From contig NZ_VFOL01000001.1 of the NCBI RefSeq assembly GCF_006716065.1, positions 682,001 through 746,000 of the forward strand: a stretch of 64,000 nucleotides of DNA. Reading direction: 5' to 3'. Positions 45,413 to 52,939 of the stretch are shown one piece after another. The position numbers and the translations under genes were made by a program. The stretch's first letter is position 1. Each line of letters opens with the position of its first letter. The notes beneath the pieces are model-generated. The model searched no databases. It saw nothing but the letters and a program-made list of their open reading frames with translations, and was not told where the DNA came from. This stretch comes from Salinispora arenicola. Its GTDB lineage: Bacteria > Actinomycetota > Actinomycetes > Mycobacteriales > Micromonosporaceae.

Positions 45413-45490
45413 TGGTTGCGCTGACTGGACTCGAACCAGCGCCTGATGGATTGACTGTCCGCCGCCCCACCCGGCTTGGGCGACACCGCA
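45413..45490 (-). tRNA. tRNA-Asp-like (GTC), CCA encoded (member B)
   Basis: Standard arm lengths. The acceptor pairs at 6 of 7 positions, the D stem GCCC/GGGC is perfect and the T stem GCTGG/CCAGT is complete with one wobble; CCA is encoded. The anticodon loop reads CAGTCAA, giving GTC with A at position 33, where U is nearly invariant. One anticodon-stem pair is broken. Confidence 0.6.
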
Positions 45491-45491
45491 A

Positions 45492-45561
45492 TGGTCGGGC
45501 GCGTGGAACTCGAACCCGCTTCATCGCCGTGAAAGGGCAGGGCCAACCAACCGAACGCGCA
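45492..45561 (-). tRNA. tRNA-Glu (TTC), short D arm, CCA encoded (member C)
   Basis: The anticodon loop CTTTCAC is that of tRNA-Glu(TTC), flanked by TGCC/GGCG. The D arm is only 12 bases with a 4-base loop. Acceptor TGCGCGT/GCGCCCG pairs at 6 of 7 positions including wobbles, the T stem has one mismatch, and ACCA ends the gene. One base separates it from member B. Confidence 0.6.
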
Positions 45562-45562
45562 T

Positions 45563-45627
45563 AGTGCGCTGGTGCTGGTGTCGAACCAGCTTGTCGAGCG
45601 GACGCTCTCCCGCTGAGCTATCGTGAT
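45563..45627 (-). pseudogene. Truncated tRNA-Val-like (GAC) (member D)
   Basis: A perfect D arm (GCTCAGCGGGAGAGC) and a perfect T arm (GCTGG TTCGACA CCAGC) are joined by only 13 bases. These hold GTCCGC and a loop-like TCGACAA (GAC), so the 3' strand of the anticodon stem and the variable loop are missing. The acceptor halves do not pair. Confidence 0.5.
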
Positions 45628-45738
45628 GGGAGTGAGGCGGGACCTGAACCACGCGACCTATGGCCTGTGAGGCGACGAGGACGACCAGCGACACACGCTT
45701 TCGAAAGAGCGGCACCCTATCGGCTGAGCCAACGGGAC
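45627..45738 (-). pseudogene. Composite tRNA-like sequence (members E/F)
   Basis: The 5' part has a D arm (GCTCAGCCGATAGGGT) and an anticodon-arm-like CGCT-CTTTCGAA-AGCG. The 3' part has a T arm whose stem GCG(T)GG/CCCGC carries a one-base bulge. The 112 bases are too long for one ordinary tRNA and too short for two, so they may be two fused halves. The 3' end abuts member D. Confidence 0.4.
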
Positions 45739-45786
45739 AAATGGTACAACGTCCGGGACGGGAACTCGGCTTCCTCTGATCAGACG

Positions 45787-45858
45787 TACCCCGGCGCGAT
45801 TCGAACGCGCGACTCCCAGATTCGTAGTCTGGTGCTCTGTCCTCTGAGCTACAGGGAT
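45787..45858 (-). tRNA. tRNA-Arg (ACG) (member G)
   Basis: The anticodon arm is perfect (CCAGA CTACGAA TCTGG, anticodon ACG), the T arm is perfect (GCGCG TTCGAAT CGCGC) and the D stem is GCTC/GAGC. Only the two outermost acceptor pairs fail. No CCA is encoded. Confidence 0.85.
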
Positions 45859-45859
45859 G

Positions 45860-45937
45860 TGGTGTCGTCGGGTGGGCTCGAACCACCGCATCTCCGAGTT
45901 ATCAGCTCGGTGCCTTCACCAGCTTGGCCACGACGAC
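45860..45937 (-). tRNA. tRNA-Ile (GAT), CCA encoded (member H)
   Basis: Fully paired cloverleaf: acceptor GTCGTCG/CGACGAC, D stem GCC/GGC, anticodon arm CCGAG CTGATAA CTCGG (GAT), T arm GGTGG TTCGAGC CCACC, then ACCA. One base separates it from member G. The D arm is unlike a usual tRNA-Ile D arm. Confidence 0.92.
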
Positions 45938-45968
45938 GCCGACCGGGTGGGTTGCCCCCACGGATGAC

Positions 45969-46001
45969 GTGGCAGGGCAGCCGACTGGGCCGCCCTGCCA
46001 C
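45969..46001 (-). terminator. Hairpin between rtcB and the tRNA array
   Basis: Perfect 10-bp arms (GTGGCAGGGC / GCCCTGCCAC) with a 13-base loop, 36 bases past the rtcB stop. No U tract; it could terminate rtcB or act as a processing signal that frees the tRNAs. Confidence 0.5.
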
Positions 46002-46036
46002 GGATGTGGTTCGGGCCCGGCCAGCCACTAACCGGT

Positions 46037-47236
46037 CTAGCCCTTCACGCACACCACCTGCTTGAGGTGCGCCACGACCTCGACCAGGTCGGTCTGCTCA
46101 GACATCACAGCGGTGATGTCCTTGTACGCGCCGGGGATCTCGTCCACGACCGCGGCGTCCTTGCGGCACTCCACCCCGGCGGTCTGTGCTACCAGATCAT
46201 CGGTGGTGAAGGTGCGCTTGGCCTGCCCACGGGACATACGCCTGCCAGCGCCGTGCGACGCCGAGCAGTACGCGGACTCGTTGCCCTTGCCACGCACGAT
46301 GTACGAGCCGGTGCCCATGGAGCCAGGGATAATGCCCAGTTCACCCCGGCCGGCCCGGATCGCGCCCTTGCGGGTGACCAGCATGTCCACGCCGTCGTAG
46401 GTCTCCTCGGCGACGTAGTTGTGGTGGCAGCTGATCGGCTCGCCGTAGCTGACCTGTGGGAACTGGTCCCGTACCACAGCGCACAGCAGCGCGAGCATGA
46501 CCGCACGGTTGCGCCGCGCGTACTCCTGCGCCCACCACAGGTCGCTACGGTAGGCGTCCATCTCTGGCGTGCCGGCGAGGAACACCGCCAGGTCGCGGTC
46601 GGGCAGCTCCGCGTTGTGCGGCAACCTCCGGGCAACCGCCATGTGCCGCTCGGCGAGTTCCTTGCCTATGTTCCGCGACCCGGAGTGCAACATCAACCAC
46701 ACCCTGCCCTCGTCGGTACCACCCTGCTCCAGACACACCTCGATGAAGTGGTTCCCGCCGCCGAGGGTGCCCATCTGACTCATCGCCCGCCGCTCCCGCC
46801 GGGCGACTCCCTCGTGCAGACTGGTGAAACGCCGCCAGAAGGCATCCCAGCCAGCCTGCTCCAGGCCCCGCACCTGACGTGGATCCACCGGCTTGCCGCG
46901 CTGGGCGAAGCCGACCGGGATCGCGTCCTCGATCGCGCGACGTAACCCGGCGAGGTTGTCGGGTAGGTCGGCCGCGGTCAGCGAGGTGCGAACCGCCGAC
47001 ATGCCACAGCCGATGTCAACCCCGACCGCGGCCGGCGACACGGCCTGCCTCATCGCGATGACCGACCCGACAGTGGCACCCTTACCGAAATGCACATCGG
47101 GCATCACCGCGACGCCCTGCACCCACGGCAGCGTACCGATATTCCGAAGCTGCCGGGCCGCCTGCGGTTCAATCCCGTGCGGGTCGGTCCACACACGCAC
47201 CGGCGCCCGGGTACCCGGCAGTATGGCGTACGACAC
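46037..47236 (-). CDS. rtcB: RNA-splicing/repair ligase RtcB
   Basis: A 399-residue RtcB, which joins RNA 2',3'-cyclic phosphate or 3'-phosphate ends to 5'-OH ends using GTP and Mn2+. It has PDVHFGKGATVG, VDIGCGMSA (metal Asp74/Cys77), GTLGGGNHFIE, HSGSRNIG (His184), CHHNYV and SHGAGRRMSR with the guanylylated His328. The GTG at 47236 follows GAGG, so it is preferred to the ATG at 47251. It is embedded in a same-strand tRNA array. No rtcA, rtcR or archease gene is adjacent. Confidence 0.95.
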   Translation of the reverse strand: MSYAILPGTRAPVRVWTDPHGIEPQAARQLRNIGTLPWVQGVAVMPDVHFGKGATVGSVIAMRQAVSPAAVGVDIGCGMSAVRTSLTAADLPDNLAGLRRAIEDAIPVGFAQRGKPVDPRQVRGLEQAGWDAFWRRFTSLHEGVARRERRAMSQMGTLGGGNHFIEVCLEQGGTDEGRVWLMLHSGSRNIGKELAERHMAVARRLPHNAELPDRDLAVFLAGTPEMDAYRSDLWWAQEYARRNRAVMLALLCAVVRDQFPQVSYGEPISCHHNYVAEETYDGVDMLVTRKGAIRAGRGELGIIPGSMGTGSYIVRGKGNESAYCSASHGAGRRMSRGQAKRTFTTDDLVAQTAGVECRKDAAVVDEIPGAYKDITAVMSEQTDLVEVVAHLKQVVCVKG

Positions 47237-47270
47237 GTTGCTACCTCTCATTCATAATCAGCGCCCGCCG

Positions 47271-47336
47271 ATTCCGACGTGGGAGTTGAACCTCACTTCG
47301 ATCTACTCCAATGGATCGACATTGGGCTACCCGGGG
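47271..47336 (-). tRNA. Diverged tRNA-like sequence (member I)
   Basis: The T loop TTCAACT lies in a stem GTG(A)GG/CCCAC with a one-base bulge, the same position as in member E. TAGCCC marks the D-arm start, but the D and anticodon arms cannot be resolved and the acceptor pairs at only about 4 of 7 positions. It lies 2 bases from member J. Confidence 0.4.
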
Positions 47337-47338
47337 CG

Positions 47339-47418
47339 TGGCTGCCGGAGCAGGAATCGAACCGGCACCCTCTCGGCGTTGGCGGCCCCGATACTCAACC
47401 GGGTTGAGCTACGCCCCT
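47339..47418 (-). tRNA. tRNA-Trp-like (CCA anticodon), CCA end encoded (member J)
   Basis: It begins AGGGGCGTAGCTCAA and ends GCCA, as tRNA-Trp does. The anticodon region TCGGGGCCGCCAACGCCGA pairs TCGG with CCGA and holds CCA, but with a bulge and G at position 33. The T stem has one mismatch and the acceptor pairs poorly. Confidence 0.5.
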
Positions 47419-47435
47419 GCTCGTCGGTCAGACAC

Positions 47436-47469
47436 AAAAAAGCCGCCCATCCCGGTGTGGGTGGGCGGC
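47436..47469 (-). terminator. Rho-independent terminator
   Basis: On the minus strand GCCGCCCA and TGGGCGGC form 8-bp arms with a 12-base loop, followed by TTTTTT. It is the clearest intrinsic terminator in the window. It isolates the tRNA/rtcB unit from the region to its right. Confidence 0.85.
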
Positions 47470-47488
47470 TTCGCCGCTTGCGCTGGCG

Positions 47489-47704
47489 CTACTCGCGCCG
47501 CAACCCTGGCCCCCACTTCCGCTCGCCGCCACACAGGTCGTAGGCTCGCCCGACTGCGGACAGCACCACACCGAGGCGCGGCATGGGCCGCGTGAATTCG
47601 GTGGGAATGCACAGCAACACGGGGAACTCCTCGAACTGGCTCGGGTTGAGCTTGCACGACGAAGGTAGACATACGCATCGGGGATCGCAAGAGATATCCG
47701 ACAA
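47489..47704 (-). CDS. Small hypothetical protein upstream of terminator
   Basis: A 71-residue frame whose stop lies 20 bases before the intrinsic terminator, which is the main support. The stretch NPSQFEEFPVLLCIPTEF and GRAYDLCGGERKWGPGLRR looks coding-like. A neighbouring frame upstream (RISLAIPDAYVYLRRAS) reads as a natural N-terminal extension, so the gene may be frameshifted. Function unknown. Confidence 0.4.
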   Translation of the reverse strand: MSDISCDPRCVCLPSSCKLNPSQFEEFPVLLCIPTEFTRPMPRLGVVLSAVGRAYDLCGGERKWGPGLRRE

Positions 47705-47746
47705 CCACCATCATCGCCTGCGGTTAGGCGTAGGTACGCGCCGCGG

Positions 47747-47765
47747 TCATTGCACGTATTCTGCA
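47747..47765. repeat. 19-bp attachment-flank motif, copy 1
   Basis: TCATTGCACGTATTCTGCA, also at 50291-50309 (identical) and 52836-52854 (2 mismatches). Homology with the 52836 copy continues at lower identity through the following tRNA-Arg-like sequence. Confidence 0.75.
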
Positions 47766-47870
47766 GGGTCGGCAACAACAGCGGCTGCGGGTGGCGTCCG
47801 TCGGCACACCCAGCTCGATCGACGGCAAAGCGATTCCGCAGGCCAGTGGTATCTCTACTGGTCCTCGAGG

Positions 47871-47941
47871 TGCCCTCGGAAGGAATCGCACCTGCGACAT
47901 ACGGTTCAGCAGAGCGGTGCTCTATCCACTGAGCCGGGGGC
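47871..47941 (-). pseudogene. Decayed full-length tRNA-Arg copy (member K)
   Basis: The acceptor GCCCCCG/CGAGGGC pairs at 6 of 7 positions and the D stem is GCTC/GAGC, but positions 8-9 are missing. The anticodon stem has two mismatches around CTGCTGA and the T loop reads TGCGATT. Its 3' half aligns with the 60-bp repeats at 50155 and 52940, so it is probably an old integration target. Confidence 0.6.
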
Positions 47942-48250
47942 ACCCGTGCCGAGCGCTGTGGACGCTGCTCGTGACGAGGCGGCCGGACCCGTCACGCAGG
48001 TGGGGGAGGCGAGCTCATGACGTCGGCGACACGCCGGCGATGCTGGAGTGTGTCGCGCGGCGAATCGAATGGCGTGGTCATGTTGGCTCCCACGCAACGG
48101 ACGCAACCAGGTCACCTTGTCCTTGCGCTCGACCCCGCGCCGTTGTCCGAGGCAGCCCTCGAGCGCGGCAGGCACGCACCAACGACCGCCCGCCGTGTGT
48201 GGCAGGTCCAATGAGCCGCGAGTACCACCGGAGTACCGCATAATCCGCTC

Positions 48251-48619
48251 ATGACCTCTACCGGCTCCTCACGGCTGTCACTGTGGTCCACAGACTCCTT
48301 GCTGTCGATCGGCTCCCACGGCTCGGTACTGTCCATCGGCAGTGTCGGCTCGATCGCCTCCATCGCCAGTATCGGCTCGGCCGGATCGATCCTGTCCGTC
48401 GGCTCCGCGCTGTCGACCGGATCGGCCCTGTCCTGGCGGTCGCGCTGGTCACTCCTGGCCGACCAGTCCTTCGGCGCCACGCTGGCCTCCCGCAGCAGCA
48501 CCCGCCCACTCACCGGGCCGCCCGCCGCGCTGGCAGCCGTCGCGCTCGGCGCCTACGTCGGCTACCTACTGGCGCGCAGCCGCCAACCCGACTCAAATCG
48601 ATCCTTGTCGACAAAGTGA
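48251..48619 (+). CDS. Ser-Ile-Gly-Ser repeat membrane protein
   Basis: A 122-residue protein. Residues 10-65 are a low-complexity tract built on S-[ILV]-[GA]-S units (SIGSHGSVLSIGSVGSIASI), with bulky residues at regular intervals as in a beta-solenoid. A short variable part follows, then one hydrophobic helix (ALAAVALGAYVGYLLA) and a basic end. No signal peptide. Similar repeat proteins of unknown role occur in actinobacteria. The repeat DNA makes the opposite strand open too, but that frame is Arg/Thr/Pro noise. Confidence 0.65.
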   Translation: MTSTGSSRLSLWSTDSLLSIGSHGSVLSIGSVGSIASIASIGSAGSILSVGSALSTGSALSWRSRWSLLADQSFGATLASRSSTRPLTGPPAALAAVALGAYVGYLLARSRQPDSNRSLSTK

Positions 48620-48756
48620 TCGATTCGCGCATGGTCCGTAGCATCGACAGTGCGCTTCGGCCCGTCGAGGACGGCCGAAGAACGCAAGGCGGGGCCGTAA
48701 GCGCAGGCACCGAGTCAACCCGACATGACCGAACTGCAAGGCTTGCCACTGCACGT

Positions 48757-49737
48757 TCACATGCGGATGGTCTGCGGCTGGTAGGGCTCTTCGAGGTATT
48801 CGATCTGTTCCTCGGTCAGCGAAACGTCCACCGCCGCCACAGCATCATCAATGTGCCGCTCCTTGGTAGCCCCGACGGTGGGGGCGGTCACCCCAGACTT
48901 ACTCAGCAGCCAGGCGAGGCCGATCTGTGCTGGTGGGAGAGCGCACTCGTTGGCGACTTGGGCCGCCCGTCGGAGGATCCGCTCATCGCCGCGCCCGTAC
49001 AACGCCTCCCTGCGGTCGGCGTCGCCGCTGGACACGCGGGCGGTGGCCGCTGCCTCGGTTGCTCCGGCGCGGGCGACCAGTCCACGGGCCAGCGGGCTCC
49101 ACGGAATGACGCCGACTCCCTGGTCGCGGCAGAGCGGGATCATCTCCCGTTCTTCTTCTCGGTAGAGCAAGTTGTAGTGATTCTGCATGGAAACGAACCG
49201 GGTCCACCCGGACATGTCGGCAGTGTGTTGCGCCTTGGCGAACTGCCAGGCGGCCATGCTGGAGGCACCGATGTACCGGGCCTTTCCGGCGCGCACCACC
49301 TCGTGTAAGGCCTCCATCGTTTCCTCGATCGGTGTCTGGTCGTCCCAGCGGTGGATCTGGTAAAGGTCCACATGGTCGGTGCCGAGCCGGCGCAGCGACT
49401 CGTCAATGGCAGTGTGAATGTGCTTGCGGGATAGCCCACTGTCGTTGGGCCCACTGCCCATTGGAAAGAAGACCTTGGTGGCAAGTACGTAGTCGTCCCG
49501 CCGCGGGAAGATCTTACCTAGCAGACGGCCGGTGACCTCCTCACTCGTTCCTAACGAGTACATATCGGCGGTGTCGAAGAAGGTGACCCCGGCATCGACT
49601 GCCCGCCGGACGAGAGGTTCGGCGGCGTCCTCGGTGAGCACCCACCCATCACTCTTGCTGCGATCGCCGTAGCTCATCATTCCCAGGCAGATCCGCGAGA
49701 CCTTCAGCCCTGTCCTGCCCAAACGTACGTACTGCAC
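48757..49737 (-). CDS. Aldo/keto reductase
   Basis: A 326-residue AKR. YVRLGRTGLKVSRICLGMMSYG at the start, DTADMYSLG (Asp and Tyr of the tetrad), ATKVFF (Lys) and YQIHRWD (His) complete the catalytic set; PWSPLARGL and GATKERHIDDA form the NADPH site. It resembles the YajO/Tas group of general carbonyl reductases. It appears to be an insertion between the RNA island and the attachment repeats. Confidence 0.92.
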   Translation of the reverse strand: MQYVRLGRTGLKVSRICLGMMSYGDRSKSDGWVLTEDAAEPLVRRAVDAGVTFFDTADMYSLGTSEEVTGRLLGKIFPRRDDYVLATKVFFPMGSGPNDSGLSRKHIHTAIDESLRRLGTDHVDLYQIHRWDDQTPIEETMEALHEVVRAGKARYIGASSMAAWQFAKAQHTADMSGWTRFVSMQNHYNLLYREEEREMIPLCRDQGVGVIPWSPLARGLVARAGATEAAATARVSSGDADRREALYGRGDERILRRAAQVANECALPPAQIGLAWLLSKSGVTAPTVGATKERHIDDAVAAVDVSLTEEQIEYLEEPYQPQTIRM

Positions 49738-50154
49738 TCGGTTCGCCCCCCATGCGACAACCAGATCACCATGATCCTACGAGCAGGTGTGTGGTAGCAC
49801 GCAATACCTGAGGCCTCCGTCACCTGACGCTCGCGGTTCGGTGCCGACCTGGCGTACGGTCGAGGGCGTTTGCCGCAGCGTTGCAGGCTCCCGCCGGAGC
49901 CCACTGGTGATTGCGGTCACCCCGGTGGGTCACACAGGCGCGGGCGGCTCCAGCTCGAGAGGCGTTGAACGACTCGGAGGGTCGGCCGTGCCCCGGGGAA
50001 ATCCGCGCCGCGTCCATTGCGGCCGATGTGAGCAGCGAGAACGACTTCGAGATCAAACCGTAAATTGTCCGTGGACGGCGACAACAGCGGCTTTCAGTGA
50101 CCTTTGCTTGCACATATGTTCTAATTGAACGACGCATGCATGCCAGCTCAGATA

Positions 50155-50214
50155 GCGTTTCGGCTGGTCTTCGAGGTGCCCCGGCAGGAATCGAACCTGC
50201 GACACACGGTTTAG
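50155..50214 (-). other. Attachment-site repeat 1 (3' half of tRNA-Arg)
   Basis: A 60-bp sequence identical to 52940-52999. On the minus strand it reads from the anticodon loop (TTCTAAACCG context, anticodon TCT) through GCAGGTTCGATTCCTGC to GCACC and beyond. The 5' half of the tRNA is missing, as expected for the junction left by integration into a tRNA gene. Confidence 0.85.
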
Positions 50215-50290
50215 AAGGCGCCTGTGGCGGGCTGGCGAGTACGCCCTTGACTCGGATATCCAGGTCATTCGCGGGCCGGGCAAATCAAGA

Positions 50291-50309
50291 TCATTGCACG
50301 TATTCTGCA
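50291..50309. repeat. 19-bp attachment-flank motif, copy 2
   Basis: TCATTGCACGTATTCTGCA, identical to 47747-47765. It lies 77 bases from attachment repeat 1 and contains an interrupted TGCA...TGCA symmetry. Confidence 0.75.
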
Positions 50310-50329
50310 CAACGGGCACCGTTGCTTAC

Positions 50330-50720
50330 TCAGCGGACGGGACCCTCGCCGAAGCGACCACCGCTGAACACCGTGTCAGTCTCGATCTCGGCAGCCTTCC
50401 ACATACGGGAGCAGAAGTCATCGACTGCAATACCGCCATCCCTTAATAAGGGCGACAGCGAGCGCCGCCAGATCGGCCCGATGCGAGAGTCGGTAGTTGA
50501 TCTGCACGGCCCACTCAGGCCGCCGACCAACAGTCTGCTCAAGGTTCGCAATGTCCTCCGGCTCCCAGCCCTGGTACAGGCCGCTCGCCTCATCCGTCAG
50601 CCAGACGATCAGTCGAGTGTTTGTGGACCAGCTACTATGGCCCGCTACCGCTAGCTCGTCGAGAAGTCGGACGACCTCTAACCGTGGCACGGCAGGGAAC
50701 ACGAACACGTGCTCACTCAT
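50330..50720 (-). pseudogene. Frameshifted small gene of unknown function
   Basis: The first frame from ATG 50720 gives SEHVFVFPAVPRLEVVRLLD, then RRPEWAVQINYRLSHRADL, and stops at 50418 after LIKGWRYCSR. A one-base shift near AAGGGATGGCGG continues as DGGIAVDDFCSRMWKAAEIE to 50330. The joined product, about 129 residues, reads as one protein. I know similar actinobacterial hypothetical proteins of about this length, without a function. Confidence 0.7.
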
Positions 50721-51050
50721 CCCGGCAACGCACAAAACGTCAGTTTGGAAGATCGTTTCCGGCTTAGCTGATCTACCCGGATCGCCTGGTCAGCGGTGCT
50801 GTGCCGTGCCCAATCATGACCGTTGAGGACCGCCTGGGACATGGGCTACTGGCATATGGCTGGCACAGCGGCGCGGTGGGCATGTGGATGTCCGGCGGCA
50901 TGTGGCTTACCCTCCCCCGGCCGGGCCGGGAGCGGCTTGCCGTGCCGCCGGCTCTCCACGCGACCTGGACCGGCACCCGGTGGCAAGCCGCGAAGCGGCG
51001 CGGCAGCCGAGCGCCCCGGCATCGACGACGGCCGGCCGCACTGGCGCTCG
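50721..51050. other. Region without a confident gene
   Basis: 330 bases with several short frames on both strands, all Arg/Pro-rich and typical of non-coding high-GC sequence. No repeat or RNA is recognised. Confidence 0.4.
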
Positions 51051-51419
51051 TCACGGCCCAACGTGCTGGTTACGACCAATCCGACGCCTGGCGCGGTTTT
51101 CAAGGATCCCGTAGGTGACCATAAGGGCCGATCCGGTCAGCAATAGCACGGCACCGATCCGCCGGCCCGGAGTACGCCAAGTGCTGGGCGTGACCTCCGT
51201 GAGGTCTCCTAGCCCCAGGAGAACGTAAAAGCCGATGCATGCTGCCCCTACGGCCCACAGACGGGGGTAATACAGAGTCCGCCCAAACAGCCGAACCGTT
51301 GACGCGCGCCGGCTGTGGATGACCACCCAGGCAGCGCACCCGACCAAGGCGACAGTGGCGCTGGCAAACAGCATGTCCACGACCGTTGCGGCCGCCTCGT
51401 AGGTCGTCACGGCAATCAC
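51051..51419 (-). CDS. Small three-helix membrane protein
   Basis: A 122-residue protein with three hydrophobic segments: VVDMLFASATVALVGCAAWV, LWAVGAACIGFYVLLGLG and GAVLLLTGSALMVTYGIL. Family not recognised. It lies in the remnant element between the two attachment repeats. Confidence 0.6.
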   Translation of the reverse strand: MIAVTTYEAAATVVDMLFASATVALVGCAAWVVIHSRRASTVRLFGRTLYYPRLWAVGAACIGFYVLLGLGDLTEVTPSTWRTPGRRIGAVLLLTGSALMVTYGILENRARRRIGRNQHVGP

Positions 51420-51472
51420 GGTAGCGGTACCAAACAGCTGCTGGCCTCGGGCATCTGGACAGTCGTCGTCTG

Positions 51473-52472
51473 GTGCGGCGGGCGTTGCGGGAGTGGGGGC
51501 TTCCGCCCGCGCCTCGGCAGCTCGACCGGCCGGCGGAGGTCGCTGCGGCGCTGCGGTGGTTAGAGCGGGCTTCGCTGCCGTTTGTCGGCGCTGGCGGAAG
51601 CCGCGGTAGTGCGGCCAGCGATGGCTGCGCTCGGCCTGCGCCTGGACGGCCGGCCGGCTGCGGCGTCGACGACTAAGCAGCGGTGCTCAGTTTCTACAAC
51701 GTCCTTCAGTACGCCGTCGAGCTGAAGCTGTTGGACTTCAACCCGGTCGACAAGCTGCGGGTGCAGTCGAGTCGGCGGAAGCTATCCGGTGAGGTTGACC
51801 GCCGAGTTGTCGTGAACGTCCGTCAGGCGCGGGAACTGCTCATCGGGGTCACGTACGTCGGTCAGCGAGGCAAGGACGGCCGGCGCGGTGAGCGCCTGGT
51901 CGCCTTCTACGCCTGCCTGTACTTCGCGGCGCTGCGACCGAGTGAGGCGCTGGGGCTACGGGAGCGGGACTGCCACCTCCCGGCGAAGGGTTGGGGGCTG
52001 CTGACGTTGGAGAAGTCCCGGCCGGTTGTGGGAAAGCGATACACCGATAGTGGCGAGGTACACGACGACCGAGGTTGAAGCACCGCGGCGACGCAGAGGC
52101 GCGGGAGGTGCCGATCCCGCCGGAGTTGGTGACGATTCTGCGAGCGCACATCGACCGTTTCGGGGTGGGTGCCGACGGGCGGCTGTTCCGCAGCGGGCGG
52201 GGCAACGTGGTGGCGTCCTCGACGTACTCCCGAGTGTGGGAGGAGGCGCGGCGGTTCAGCCTGCCACTGGAGCGGGTGGCCTCTCCCCTGGCCGGTCGCC
52301 CGTACGACCTGCGGCACGCCGGGGTGTCCCTGTGGCTCAACGCCGTCTACCGGCACCGGAGGTCGCAGAGCGAGCGGGCCACTCGGTCGACGTGCTGATC
52401 AAGGTGTACGCCAAGTGCCTCGACGGTGATCGCAGGCGGATGAACGAACGCATTGAAGCGGCGCTCAACTGA
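51473..52472 (+). pseudogene. Tyrosine recombinase (integrase) pseudogene
   Basis: Fragments in different frames join into the catalytic half of an actinobacterial integrase: ALRWLERASLP near 51550, then FYNVLQYAVELKLLDFNP and FAALRPSEALGLRERDC (Arg of the active site) in 51683-52078. Next come EVPIPPELVTILRAHIDRFG and RPYDLRHAGVSLWLNAV (HxxR) in 52075-52360, then AERAGHSVDVLIKVYAKCLD (His, Tyr). Frameshifts lie near 51600-51680, 52075 and 52355. Part or all of the N-terminal domain is missing. It lies just inside attachment repeat 2. Confidence 0.88.
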
Positions 52473-52743
52473 TGACGCCGCACCGTTCCCGGAACTCTGT
52501 GAGCCAGCCGAGCACCTGCTCGTCGTCATACAGGTATGGTCCGCCCGGCCCGTCGCGCAGATCGATGCCGGCAAGCATCCCGAGTGCCCACCAGGTCGTC
52601 TCATCGACCTCGGCGTACTCCAGGGTTTGCATAGCCCGGGTTGCCCAACGGTCGACCTCGTCGCGCGACTGGCCGCCGTCGAGGATGGCCGTGAACCGGG
52701 CCTCCACCTCGGTGCGGCTGGGCGGTGTCGGCCGGCCAATCAT
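52465..52743 (-). CDS. Small hypothetical protein
   Basis: A 92-residue soluble, acidic protein: TEVEARFTAILDGGQSRDEV and TWWALGMLAGIDLRDGPGGPYLYDDEQV. It resembles small actinobacterial proteins of unknown function. The start is uncertain; ATG 52743 is taken, but the same frame opens at 52839. It overlaps the end of the integrase pseudogene by 8 bases. Confidence 0.6.
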   Translation of the reverse strand: MIGRPTPPSRTEVEARFTAILDGGQSRDEVDRWATRAMQTLEYAEVDETTWWALGMLAGIDLRDGPGGPYLYDDEQVLGWLTEFRERCGVIS

Positions 52744-52835
52744 CACGACCACGATCCTGCCAAACAGGGCGCGTTCCCTGTCGACCACGGATGGGTCGCT
52801 TAGCTGGGCAAATAGCCTTGCTCGTATACCCAAGA

Positions 52836-52854
52836 TCATTGCACATATTTTGCA
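52836..52854. repeat. 19-bp attachment-flank motif, copy 3
   Basis: TCATTGCACATATTTTGCA, two mismatches from copies 1 and 2, 85 bases before attachment repeat 2. Confidence 0.7.
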
Positions 52855-52939
52855 CGGACGGCTACAAACGGCGGCTTCGGGTGGCATGCGGATGCACACC
52901 TCGGCCAATCGACGGAGAAGCGTATCTGCAGGCCAGATG

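Noticed and set aside
45333..46052. Small proteins encoded across the tRNA array on both strands
   Set aside because: The frames read through tRNA T and D arms and give the familiar spurious peptides of tRNA clusters.
45333..47418. Circularly permuted or split tRNAs joined by RtcB
   Set aside because: I compared the 5' and 3' acceptor halves of neighbouring members; none complements another better than its own partner, so permutation is not supported.
45333..47941. CRISPR array as an explanation of the spaced repeats near 45-48 kb
   Set aside because: The repeated motif is the tRNA T arm (TTCGA); unit lengths vary, there are no identical repeats, and no cas gene is present.
48112..48513. 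Protein antisense to the S-I-G-S repeat gene
   Set aside because: Its openness follows from the repeat on the other strand; no ribosome site and no recognisable domain.
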